Source: an uncultured Atopobiaceae bacterium (lineage in GTDB: Bacteria > Actinomycetota > Coriobacteriia > Coriobacteriales > Atopobiaceae). From it: a stretch of 35,647 bases of DNA. How positions within the stretch are numbered: the stretch's first letter is position 1; the number at the start of each line of letters is the position of its first letter. A program made the position numbers and the translations under genes. Shown here one piece after another: positions 28,131-35,478 of this stretch. Under the pieces are notes generated by a model. It was not told where the DNA came from. It searched no databases and saw nothing but the letters and a program-made list of their open reading frames with translations. Location: positions 1 to 35,647 of the forward strand of contig CANQFP010000007.1 of assembly GCA_947599965.1 (NCBI GenBank), in the 5' to 3' direction.

Positions 28131-28136
28131 TAGAAT
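28131..28136 (+). promoter_or_regulatory. Candidate -10 box of the fchA-azlD operon
   Basis: TAGAAT matches five of six consensus bases and lies 33 bases before the fchA start, in the divergent region shared with ftsH. The -35 side is weak: TTGCCC at 28113 is too close, and nothing better is seen. Confidence 0.45.
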
Positions 28137-28169
28137 CGGAGCCCGGGCACGATCCGAGGGAGGTGCGTC

Positions 28170-28814
28170 GTGGACGGCGAGGTGAACGTGAAGACCGAAC
28201 GGCTTCGCGAGTTCATGGATGCGCTCGCATGCGCCGAGCCGACGCCGGGCGGCGGTGCGTCATCGGCGGTCGCGGGCGCACTCGGCTGCGCGCAGGCCCA
28301 GATGGTGGCCGCCATCACCGCGCAAAATCCCAGATACGCCGAGGTGCGCGACGCCATGGAGGAGTGCTGGGATCGCCTGGCGGGCCTGCGCACGCGCTTC
28401 ATGGGGCTCGCCGACGAGGACGCGCGGGGCTACACGACGGTGGCCCGCGCGCTCAAGATGCCGCGCGAGAGCGAGGCCGAGAAGGCCGAACGGGCCCGCG
28501 TGCTGGCGGACGCGCTCGAGGGGGCGTGCAGAGCGCCCTTCGAGATGCTCGCCTGCGCAGGCGAGGCGCTCGAGGCTCTCGACTTCCTCGCCAAGAAGGG
28601 GAGCAAGCTCGCCAAGAGCGACGTGATCTGCGCGGCGGCGCTCCTCGAGGCGGCCGCAAACGGCGCGAGCGCCACGGTGCTCGCCAACACCTCCTGGATG
28701 GCGGATAGGGAGCTGGCGCGGCGCCTCGAGGCGCTGGAGGCCCATCAGCGAGAGCTCGTGCGGCTCTACGGCGCGGAGATCGGCGCGCGGGTCGAGCGGG
28801 AGCTCCTCGCATGA
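28170..28814 (+). CDS. fchA: Methenyl-THF cyclohydrolase / formimino-THF cyclodeaminase family (FchA)
   Basis: The 214-residue helical protein belongs to the FTCD C-terminal (cyclodeaminase/cyclohydrolase) family. It has the start LREFMDALACAEPTPGGG followed by ASSAVAGALG, the hallmark nucleotide or folate-binding turn. A later helical block AAALLEAAANGASATVLANT is also typical. In clostridia and acetogens the free-standing member, FchA, hydrolyses methenyl-THF to 10-formyl-THF. GAGGGAGG lies six bases before GTG 28170. Its last four bases overlap folD (ATGA), so the two are translationally coupled. The neighbouring FolD lacks residues for this very reaction, which supports the cyclohydrolase reading over histidine-linked cyclodeaminase, although hut genes could lie elsewhere. 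Confidence 0.85.
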   Translation: MDGEVNVKTERLREFMDALACAEPTPGGGASSAVAGALGCAQAQMVAAITAQNPRYAEVRDAMEECWDRLAGLRTRFMGLADEDARGYTTVARALKMPRESEAEKAERARVLADALEGACRAPFEMLACAGEALEALDFLAKKGSKLAKSDVICAAALLEAAANGASATVLANTSWMADRELARRLEALEAHQRELVRLYGAEIGARVERELLA

Positions 28815-29674
28815 TCGACCTCTTGGGCGCGCCCGTCGCGCGGTCGTTGAACGATGCCACGCGCGAGCGGGTGGCTCGCCTCGCGCTCGAGGGCCGCGAG
28901 GCGAAGCTCTTCATCGTGCGCGTGGGAGGAGACGAATCCGATGCCGCGTATCTGCGTGGCATCTCCAGAGCCGCCGAGGCCACGGGCGTGGGCGTGGAGC
29001 TCGCGGAACTCGAGCCGAACGTGCCCGAGGGGGAGTTGGAGGGGCTCCTTCTGGACCTCTCGGCCGATCCTGGCGTCTCGGGGATCCTCCTTCTGCGGCC
29101 GCTTCCCGCGGGCCTCGACGAGCGCAGGGCCGCGGCGTGCATCGCGCCCGGGAAGGACGTGGACGCCATGGGCGATCGAAGCCTCGCGGCGCTCTTCGCG
29201 GGCGAGAGGGCGCCCTTCGCCCCGGCCACGGCCAAGGCGGTCATGGAGCTCCTCGACTACTACGGCTATGCGCTCCGAGGGCGCGTGGGGTGCGTGCTCG
29301 GCCGCTCGACGGTCGTGGGGCGGCCGCTCCAGGCGCTCCTCACGGCCGCTGACGCGACGGTCACGCTCTGCCATTCCAAGACCTCGGGGATAGCCGAGAT
29401 CTGCCGGAGAAGCGAGTTCGTCATCGCCTGCGTGGGCGTGCCGGGCTTCCTCACGCCCGAGATGGTGGGGGATGGCGCGTGGGTCGTGGACGTGGGCGTG
29501 AACGTCACGCCCGAGGGCGGGCTCGTGGGCGACGTGGATCCCGCCGTGGCCGAGGTCGCCGGTGCCCTGACGCCCGTCCCCGGCGGCGTGGGCGCCGTCA
29601 CGGCGGCCACGCTCATCTCCCAGGTGGCGCGCGCCGCCGAGCGATCGATGCGAGAGGAAGGGAACCATGGCTGA
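28811..29674 (+). CDS. folD: FolD-family methylene-THF dehydrogenase, cyclohydrolase site altered
   Basis: FolD normally oxidises methylene-THF with NADP and then hydrolyses methenyl-THF. The 287-residue product aligns along its length: LFIVRVGGDESDAAYLRG, GILLLRPLPAGLD, GKDVDAMG, the Rossmann segment VGCVLGRSTVVGRPLQ and PVPGGVGAVTAATL. In E. coli FolD the catalytic lysine is four residues after the tyrosine in YxxxK; here Y47 is followed at that position by I51. The essential glutamine of VQLPLPAG is replaced (LLRPLPAG), while the aspartate of KDVD remains. The dehydrogenase should work, but cyclohydrolase activity is probably lost and supplied by FchA. It overlaps fchA by 4 bases and the nitroreductase gene by 8. 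Confidence 0.9.
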   Translation: MIDLLGAPVARSLNDATRERVARLALEGREAKLFIVRVGGDESDAAYLRGISRAAEATGVGVELAELEPNVPEGELEGLLLDLSADPGVSGILLLRPLPAGLDERRAAACIAPGKDVDAMGDRSLAALFAGERAPFAPATAKAVMELLDYYGYALRGRVGCVLGRSTVVGRPLQALLTAADATVTLCHSKTSGIAEICRRSEFVIACVGVPGFLTPEMVGDGAWVVDVGVNVTPEGGLVGDVDPAVAEVAGALTPVPGGVGAVTAATLISQVARAAERSMREEGNHG

Positions 29675-30413
29675 GACGAACCGTGCCCGCGTCGTCCTCG
29701 ACGGGCTCGCGAGCCGAAAGAGCGTCCGCGTCTTCGAGGACAAGGACATCGACGAGGAGACGAGGGCCGAGATCCTCGAGGCGGCCTTCCAAGCGCCCAC
29801 AGCGGGAAACCAGCAGCTCTACTCCATCATCGACGTGCGCGCCCAAGCCGTGAAGGAGCGCTTGGCCGAGCTCTGCGACCATCAGGGCTTCATCGCGAAG
29901 GCGCCCATGGTGCTCGTCTTCCTCGCCGACTGCGAGAAATGGCGCGTGGCCTACGCCGAGGCGGGGATCGAGAGCCGCCCTGCGGGGAAGGGCGACGTGC
30001 TGCTCGCCTTCGCGGACGCGGCCATCGCCGCCCAGAACGCCGTCACGGCCGCGTGGGCCCTCGGCGTCGGTTCCTGCTACATCGGGGACGTGCTGGAGCG
30101 GCACGAGGCCATGGTCGAGCTCCTGAAGCTGCCCCGTCAGGCGATGCCGGCCGTCATGGTCGTCTTCGGCTATCCCACGGAGCGGCAGCGGCGTCGTCCG
30201 AAGCCGCTCCGCATGCCGGCGGAGCAGGTCGTGATGCGCGATTCCTATCGAGCGCTCACGGGCGAGGACGCTCGCGCGATGCTTGCCTCGCGGGTGGGGG
30301 AGCGCGGGTTCGACGAATGGGTCCGCGCCTTCCATGCGCGCAAGTACGCCTCGGACTTCGCGGCGGAGATGAACCGCTCCGTAGCCGCCTACCTCGAGAA
30401 TTTCCACGAGTAG
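29667..30413 (+). CDS. Nitroreductase-family flavin oxidoreductase
   Basis: The 248-residue protein has the FMN-phosphate binding start SRKSVRVFEDKDID at about 16-29 and APTAGNQQ at 43-50. The central DAAIAAQNAVTAAWALGVGSCYIGD is the dimer and flavin block of the nitroreductase superfamily, and VVFGYPTERQRRRPKP follows. Such enzymes use FMN and NAD(P)H to reduce nitro compounds, quinones or enoates; the physiological substrate is unknown here. AGGAAGGGA precedes ATG 29667, inside the folD end. The stop directly abuts azlC. Confidence 0.88.
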   Translation: MAETNRARVVLDGLASRKSVRVFEDKDIDEETRAEILEAAFQAPTAGNQQLYSIIDVRAQAVKERLAELCDHQGFIAKAPMVLVFLADCEKWRVAYAEAGIESRPAGKGDVLLAFADAAIAAQNAVTAAWALGVGSCYIGDVLERHEAMVELLKLPRQAMPAVMVVFGYPTERQRRRPKPLRMPAEQVVMRDSYRALTGEDARAMLASRVGERGFDEWVRAFHARKYASDFAAEMNRSVAAYLENFHE

Positions 30414-31259
30414 ATGGGCGTGGGCACGCACATTCGCCGCGCGCTTCCCCATGCGGCGCCCATCATGGCCGGCTACGTGGCCATCGGCATTCCCTGCGGC
30501 ATCCTCGAGGCCGAGGTGGGGATCGCGCCCTGGATGGCGCTCATCCTCTCCGCCACGTTCTACACGGGTGCAGGGCAGTTCATGCTCTCGAACCTCTGGC
30601 TCGCGGGCCAGCCGCTCTACGCCATCGCCGCGTCCATCTCCTTCGTGAACCTGCGCCAGCTCCTCTATTCCGCCGCCTTCGCTCCGCGCTTCCAGAAGGT
30701 GCGCCGCGGGCTCGCCGCGCTCTTCGCCCTCACGGTGACCGATGAATCGTTCGGGGTGAACATGGATCGCTTCGCGGCGAGCGAGGAGGCGGCGGTGATG
30801 AGTGGCGATGCGGGGCTCTATCCGTGGGACGCGGCGGACGCCACCTGCCTCAATCTGCTCTCGATGAGCGCCTGGGCGCTCGCGAACTGCGTCGGAGCGC
30901 TCGTGGGTGCCGCGCTCGCCATTCCCACGGCCGTGGCCTCCTTCGCCATGACCGCCATCTTCATCTGCCTCCTCTTCGGGCGCACCTTCACGAAGACGAC
31001 CGTCCTCGTGGGCATCGTCTCGGCCGCCGGGGTCGTCGCCTGCAAGCTCCTCGGCCTCTCGCAACCGGCGATCATCGTCGGGGCCGTGCTCGGGGTGGCC
31101 GTGGGGGCCGTCTTCGACGTCGTCCGCGGGGCGGAGCTCTCCGTGCCCGAGACGGCCGAGGAGGCCCTGGCGGACGAGGAGAGGTATTCCGAGGGCGTGC
31201 TCGACGCCCAAACCCTCGCCGAGCACGAGGACGAGCCCTTCGGGGGAGGCGAGGCGTAG
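30414..31259 (+). CDS. azlC: AzlC-family branched-chain amino-acid exporter, large subunit
   Basis: AzlC (YgaZ) with AzlD (YgaH) exports branched-chain amino acids or analogues across the membrane. The 281-residue protein shows AAPIMAGYVAIGIPCGI, the conserved FYTGAGQFM segment and FVNLRQLLYSAAFAP, and several membrane helices. Residues from about 238 form an acidic cytoplasmic tail (ETAEEALADEERY, EHEDEPFGGGEA) that makes it longer than typical members of about 245-255 residues. The start abuts the nitroreductase stop and the stop abuts azlD. Substrate is inferred from family only. Confidence 0.9.
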   Translation: MGVGTHIRRALPHAAPIMAGYVAIGIPCGILEAEVGIAPWMALILSATFYTGAGQFMLSNLWLAGQPLYAIAASISFVNLRQLLYSAAFAPRFQKVRRGLAALFALTVTDESFGVNMDRFAASEEAAVMSGDAGLYPWDAADATCLNLLSMSAWALANCVGALVGAALAIPTAVASFAMTAIFICLLFGRTFTKTTVLVGIVSAAGVVACKLLGLSQPAIIVGAVLGVAVGAVFDVVRGAELSVPETAEEALADEERYSEGVLDAQTLAEHEDEPFGGGEA

Positions 31260-31592
31260 ATGAGCTTCTCCGAGTTCCTGCTGCTCTACGTCATCCTCAT
31301 GACCACCATGGTGCTCTCGCGCACGGTGCCGCTCTTCGCCCTGCGCGGGCGCGAGCTCTCGCCTCGGCTCGTGGCGATCCTCGACCTCATCCCCGTTGCG
31401 GCGTTCGCGGCCCTCGTGGCGAACGACCTCATGCAACCCGAGGCGTGGGCGACAGGTAACGTCTGGCAGGCCCTCGTGCCGCTCATCGCGGCGGGCGGCG
31501 TCGTGGTGGTCGCCCGCAAGACGGGCTCGCTCATCGGCTGCGCCGTGGCGGGGCTCGTCTTCTACGTCGTACTCGGCGCGATCCCCCTCTAG
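31260..31592 (+). CDS. azlD: AzlD-family branched-chain amino-acid exporter, small subunit
   Basis: This 110-residue, very hydrophobic protein has about four membrane helices and the family pattern TMVLSRTVPLFALRGRELSP followed by LDLIPVAAFAALVANDL. It is the obligate partner of AzlC. ATG 31260 directly follows the azlC stop, consistent with one-to-one production. It ends the five-gene run that begins at 28170; the only hairpin just beyond is a weak 5-bp stem at 31583-31597. Confidence 0.9.
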   Translation: MSFSEFLLLYVILMTTMVLSRTVPLFALRGRELSPRLVAILDLIPVAAFAALVANDLMQPEAWATGNVWQALVPLIAAGGVVVVARKTGSLIGCAVAGLVFYVVLGAIPL

Positions 31593-31649
31593 GGGAGCCG
31601 CGTGCGCCGTGCCAGGCGAATTCCCTGAATAGGCGGGACGTGCGTGGCG

Positions 31650-31655
31650 TAGGAT
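31650..31655 (+). promoter_or_regulatory. Weak candidate -10 box of the fucO-type gene
   Basis: TAGGAT fits TANNNT and equals the -10 before the sepIVA-like gene. The -35 side shows only CTGAAT with 19-base spacing. A small inverted repeat (AGGGCG...CGCCCT) follows at about 31657-31676, close to the expected transcription start. Confidence 0.3.
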
Positions 31656-31707
31656 GAGGGCGTACCGGAGCGCCCTTATCGGGGCCCTATGAGAGAGGCA
31701 GGCTTCC

Positions 31708-32874
31708 ATGGCCAACCGCATCGTCCTCAACACCATCTCCTACCACGGCGAAGGCGCCCTCGACGAGCTCGTGGGCGAGCTCGATCGCAACGGCAAGAAG
31801 AAGGTGTTCGTCTGCACCGACCCCGATCTCGTGAGGTTCGGCGTCGCCAAGAAGGTCACCGACATCCTCGATGCGGCCGACGTGGATTACGAGGTCTTCC
31901 AGGATGTGAAGCCCAATCCCACCATCGAGAACGTGCAGGCCGGCGTGGCGGCGTTCGAGGAGTCCGGCGCGGATTCCATCATCGCCCTCGGCGGCGGCAG
32001 CGCCATGGACACGGCCAAGGCCATCGGCATCATCGTGACGAACCCCGAGTTCGCCGACGTGCGCTCCCTCGAGGGCGTCGCCCCGACGCAGCATCACGCC
32101 GTCTTCACGATCGCCATCCCCACCACCTCCGGCACGGCCGCCGAGGTGACCATCAACTACGTCATCACCGACGTGCAGAAGAAGCGCAAGTTCGTCTGCG
32201 TCGACACGAACGACATCCCCGAGGTCGCCATCGTCGACCCGGCCATGATGGCCTCGATGCCCGTCGGCCTCACCGCCGCGACCGGCATGGACGCCCTCAC
32301 GCACGCCATCGAGGGCTATACGACGAAGGCCGCCTGGGAGATCCCCGACATGTTCCACCTCGAGGCCATCCGCCTCATCTCAGAGCACCTGCGCGACGCC
32401 GTCGCCGAGGCGAAGAGCGGCGAGCCCGGGCCCGGGCGCGCCGGCATGGCGCTCGCCCAGTACATCGCGGGAATGGGCTTCTCCAACGTCGGCCTCGGCA
32501 TCGCGCACTCCATGGCGCACACCCTCGGCGCCAACTACGACACACCCCACGGCGTCGCCTGCGCGATCATGCTGCCGCACGTGATGGCCTACAACGCCGG
32601 CTCCACCGGCGATCGCCTGCGCGAGGTGGCCCGCGCCATGGGCGTCGCCGGCGTGGACGAGATGTCCATCGAGGACGCTCGCGAGGCCGCCGTGGATGCC
32701 GTCCGCCAGCTCGGCGAGGACGTGGGCATTCCCACGGTCGTGGACGGGCTCGTCGAGGACGATCTCGACCGTCTCGTGGCCGATACGCTCGCCGACGCCT
32801 GCGCGCCCGGCAATCCGCGCGAGGCCACGGCCGAGGACGTGGAGATCCTCTTCCGCAAGGTCATGCCGAACTAG
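31708..32874 (+). CDS. fucO: Iron-containing alcohol dehydrogenase, lactaldehyde reductase type
   Basis: The 388-residue protein is a group III (iron) alcohol dehydrogenase closely resembling E. coli FucO, which reduces L-lactaldehyde to 1,2-propanediol with NADH. Shared blocks include NPEFADVRSLEG, AEVTINYVITD, RKFVCVD, ATGMDALTHAIEGY, AGMGFSNVGLG and GNPREAT. The NAD-binding GGGS lies at 95-98. All four metal ligands are present: D195, H199, H267 and H281. A short extra loop at about 236-245 separates the two halves of the site. GAGAGAGG precedes ATG 31708. No fucose or rhamnose genes are nearby, so the in vivo aldehyde is open. It has its own transcription unit, ended by hairpins at 32888-32958. 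Confidence 0.88.
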   Translation: MANRIVLNTISYHGEGALDELVGELDRNGKKKVFVCTDPDLVRFGVAKKVTDILDAADVDYEVFQDVKPNPTIENVQAGVAAFEESGADSIIALGGGSAMDTAKAIGIIVTNPEFADVRSLEGVAPTQHHAVFTIAIPTTSGTAAEVTINYVITDVQKKRKFVCVDTNDIPEVAIVDPAMMASMPVGLTAATGMDALTHAIEGYTTKAAWEIPDMFHLEAIRLISEHLRDAVAEAKSGEPGPGRAGMALAQYIAGMGFSNVGLGIAHSMAHTLGANYDTPHGVACAIMLPHVMAYNAGSTGDRLREVARAMGVAGVDEMSIEDAREAAVDAVRQLGEDVGIPTVVDGLVEDDLDRLVADTLADACAPGNPREATAEDVEILFRKVMPN

Positions 32875-32887
32875 CTCGCGCCAGGCG

Positions 32888-32909
32888 CGCGCCCGCACAT
32901 GCGGGCGCG
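32888..32909. terminator. GC hairpin after the fucO-type gene
   Basis: A perfect 9-bp stem, CGCGCCCGC pairing with GCGGGCGCG around the loop ACAT, begins 14 bases after the fucO stop. There is no T run, so it may stabilise the 3' end or assist the terminator that follows. Confidence 0.5.
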
Positions 32910-32923
32910 TGGAGGGTACGTGA

Positions 32924-32958
32924 AAAGGGCCGCGCCCCCGGAGGGGACGCGGCCCTTT
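32924..32958. terminator. Bidirectional intrinsic terminator between the fucO-type gene and the permease
   Basis: An 11-bp stem, AAAGGGCCGCG pairing with CGCGGCCCTTT, has an inner CCCC/GGGG pairing. It carries A residues on its left and T residues on its right, so it can terminate both convergent genes, the fucO-type gene from the left and the permease gene from the right. Confidence 0.85.
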
Positions 32959-32978
32959 GTTCGGCTGCGGATGGGCGT

Positions 32979-35243
32979 TTAGGCGCTCGGGGTCGGATCG
33001 CTCGGCGTGGTGCCGTCGCTCTCTGTCTCGGGCTTGGAGGCGTCGGGAGCGGGAGCGGGGGAGGGCTCTGCTGCCTTCGCGGGCTCGGGAGCCGGAGCCG
33101 CCTCGGGCGTGGGATCCGCGGGTTTTTCGTCGGGGATGCCGACGGAGGCCTCCGCGTCCCTGGCTGCGGCTTCGGCGGCCTTGGCGGCGTCCCTGGCCTT
33201 GGCGAGGGCCTCGTCCGCCTCGGCTTCCTGCTTGAGCGCCGCGGAGGCGACGGCGAGCTTCTCGGCTTCGGCCTCGGCCTGCTTGGCGGCCGCGTGGGCG
33301 TCATCGGGAAGCACGGCGGCGGCCACCTCCTCGGCCGATGCCGCGGGGACCTCGACCCCGGGGATCGGCGTCGCGGGCTTCGTCTCCGCCTTCGGCTTGG
33401 CGACGGCCTCGACCGTCTCCTGGAGCGGTTCGGGAACGGGCGTGGCACTCACCGCGGTGCCGGCTTCGACCTTCTGGGCGGCGGTGGCGATGACGGCCTC
33501 CTTGGACGCCTCATGCGAGACGACCGGCGCGGGAGCGGGTGTGCCGTTGCCCTTCTTTCCGAAGAGCTTGCCGCCCTTGTTCGGGCCGTAGCCCTCGTAC
33601 TTGGAGAGGTCGACGTGCTCGTCAGGCGACCACGGGTGCTTGATGGGAAGGCCCATTGGGTCCTGACCCTGCGCGAGGACGTCGGCGGGGACGTTCGAGG
33701 TGACGCGGGCCGGCTTCTTCAGACCCTCGATCTCCCAGGTGAAGGGGGACATCTCGTTCTTCGGATCGACCCAGTTCCTCTTGCGGCTGAGTGCGTAGAT
33801 GCCGAAGGAGACGAGCAGGACGATGGCGGTGAGCGCGCAGACGATGATCACGTATTCGGTGCCGGAGCCGATCTCGGCCTTGATCTGCGCGGGCGGGATG
33901 ATGGAGAGGACGATGCCGAAGATCGCGGCGAGGGTGCCGACGCCGGCGACGATCCAGGCACCCACCATGCCACCGGGCACCACGAAGGAGCGCGGACGGT
34001 TCGGTTGGGTGTAGCGCAGGCGGATGAACGCGATGAACATGAGGACGTAGTAGAGCATGTAGAGGATCGTGATGGCCTGCGTGATGAGGACGACGAAGCC
34101 CTCGATGTTGGGGAGCAGGAAGACGATGAAGGCGACGAGTGTCATGCCGCCGAGCTGGACGTACATGAGGCGGGAGGGCATGCCGTTCTTGTTGGAGTTC
34201 TGGAGGAACTTGGGCAGGAAGCCCGAGCGACCGGCGTTGCCGAGCATCACGGACGGGCCGGCGAGGTTGGTCACGAGGTTGGCGATCGTGGCGCCGAGGC
34301 CCAGGTACACGAAGACCATGTAGAGCCACGGGATGCCGATGGTGGAGCCGAGCGTCTTATACGTGGCGTAGAGCGTGTAGAGGACGTTGATCTGGTCGTT
34401 CGGGATGACGGCCGCGATGATGAGCGTGCCGACCATGAAGATGATGAGCGCGAGGACCATCGAGATGACGATGGAGAGCGGGTAGGTCTTGCGCGGGTTC
34501 TTGATCTCCTTGATGTGGGCGGCGTTCATGTCGATGCCCGCGAAGGAGAAGAACACGCCGGCTGCGAGTGCGAGGGTGTTCAGGCCCTCCCACTTCGGGA
34601 TGAGCGAGTTGGTGTTGGGATCCTGCATGAACTCGATGGGGTGGCCCTGGGCGACGTAGACGAAGAAGAGGACGATGATCGTCGCGAGCGGGATGAAGGT
34701 GCCCACGAGCACGCCGTACTTGGTGAGCGGCGCGAAGGTCTTGACGCCCTTGGTGGCGAGCCAGCAGAGGAACCAGTAGAAGGCGAGCCAGCAGCACATG
34801 ATCAAGAGCTCGTTCGAGGGGTGTTGCGCGAAGTCCACGGCCCAGTCGAAGTCCGGCGTGAAGAAGCCGATCGTGGCCGAGAAGCTCGCGACGCCCACGC
34901 CGAAGTTGAACGTCGTCTGGAACCAGAGCAGGAAGATGCAGACGAAGGCCCAGGCGGGGCCGATGCCCTCGCCGACCCACCGGAAGATGCCGCCTCGTTC
35001 GTTCCAACCGCCCGCGAGCTCGGCCGCAACGAGGCCGGTGGGCAGGAAGAAGACGAGTGCGCCGATGATGAAGTACGTGACCGAGGAGAGCCCGTAGAAC
35101 GACTGCTGGACGTCGTTCGCGAGGCCCGCGACCACGGTCACGTTCATCATCGTGAGCGCTGCGAGCGAGATGTAGTTGGTGCTCTTGCCTGAGGCGGCGG
35201 CGACGGCTGCGGTGCCGCCCGATCCGTGCTTTCGGAGGCCCAT
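32979..35243 (-). CDS. APC-family amino-acid permease, GadC-like, with long C-terminal tail
   Basis: The 754-residue protein has about twelve membrane helices over residues 25-487. These include ISLAALTMMNVTVVAGLAND, AAELAGGWNERGGIFRWVGE and FFSFAGIDMNAAHIKEIKNPRK, patterns of the glutamate:GABA antiporter branch of the APC superfamily. A linker at 488-565 is followed by a low-complexity tail (566-754) rich in Ala, Pro, Glu and Lys, containing an alanine-rich helical stretch at about 633-699. GadC-type proteins are usually near 510 residues, so the tail is extra. AAGGAGAGG precedes ATG 35243; the open frame reaching 35423 is not needed. pepC lies upstream on the same strand. Substrate is inferred; no decarboxylase gene is in the window. 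Confidence 0.88.
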   Translation of the reverse strand: MGLRKHGSGGTAAVAAASGKSTNYISLAALTMMNVTVVAGLANDVQQSFYGLSSVTYFIIGALVFFLPTGLVAAELAGGWNERGGIFRWVGEGIGPAWAFVCIFLLWFQTTFNFGVGVASFSATIGFFTPDFDWAVDFAQHPSNELLIMCCWLAFYWFLCWLATKGVKTFAPLTKYGVLVGTFIPLATIIVLFFVYVAQGHPIEFMQDPNTNSLIPKWEGLNTLALAAGVFFSFAGIDMNAAHIKEIKNPRKTYPLSIVISMVLALIIFMVGTLIIAAVIPNDQINVLYTLYATYKTLGSTIGIPWLYMVFVYLGLGATIANLVTNLAGPSVMLGNAGRSGFLPKFLQNSNKNGMPSRLMYVQLGGMTLVAFIVFLLPNIEGFVVLITQAITILYMLYYVLMFIAFIRLRYTQPNRPRSFVVPGGMVGAWIVAGVGTLAAIFGIVLSIIPPAQIKAEIGSGTEYVIIVCALTAIVLLVSFGIYALSRKRNWVDPKNEMSPFTWEIEGLKKPARVTSNVPADVLAQGQDPMGLPIKHPWSPDEHVDLSKYEGYGPNKGGKLFGKKGNGTPAPAPVVSHEASKEAVIATAAQKVEAGTAVSATPVPEPLQETVEAVAKPKAETKPATPIPGVEVPAASAEEVAAAVLPDDAHAAAKQAEAEAEKLAVASAALKQEAEADEALAKARDAAKAAEAAARDAEASVGIPDEKPADPTPEAAPAPEPAKAAEPSPAPAPDASKPETESDGTTPSDPTPSA

Positions 35244-35258
35244 GTTCCTCTCCTTAGT

Positions 35259-35270
35259 ATGCGGCCGCAT
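35259..35270. promoter_or_regulatory. 12-bp perfect palindrome in the permease leader
   Basis: ATGCGGCCGCAT is self-complementary and lies just upstream of the permease ribosome site. A second, 11-base inverted repeat CCGCA-T-TGCGG sits at 35332-35342. They could be operators, but no regulator is identified. The rest of the 235-base region 35244-35478 shows no clear promoter pair. Confidence 0.3.
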
Positions 35271-35404
35271 CGGGCGGTCGTTTCCCCTGCTTGCATACGT
35301 GCACTGGCGTGTTCCATACCCAAAGGAGCGTCCGCATTGCGGTGAAATCCGCCGAGTGGTTTGAAATACCCCGAGCTCAGAGCCCAAGCGCTTGAGAGAC
35401 GGCG

Positions 35405-35439
35405 AGGGCCGCGCCACCCGCACGCGGGAGCGCGGCCCT
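35405..35439 (-). terminator. GC-rich hairpin after pepC
   Basis: A 10-bp stem, AGGGCCGCGC pairing with GCGCGGCCCT, encloses a smaller CCCG/CGGG stem. It follows the pepC stop by about 40 bases on the minus strand. It lacks a T run, so termination may be incomplete. Its stem shares AGGGCCGCG with the terminator at 32924-32958. Confidence 0.6.
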
Positions 35440-35478
35440 GTCTTCGGCGTCGTTGCGCCGGGTATGTCGCGAGATCCG

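Noticed and set aside
29613-31736. 707-codon minus-strand frame opposite the nitroreductase-azlCD genes
   Set aside because: Shadow frame; His/Arg/Glu-rich with no domain, while the plus-strand genes abut perfectly as an operon.
31689-35192. 1167-codon plus-strand open frame across the fucO-type gene and the permease
   Set aside because: It crosses a terminator and two convergent real genes in another frame; no recognisable domain.
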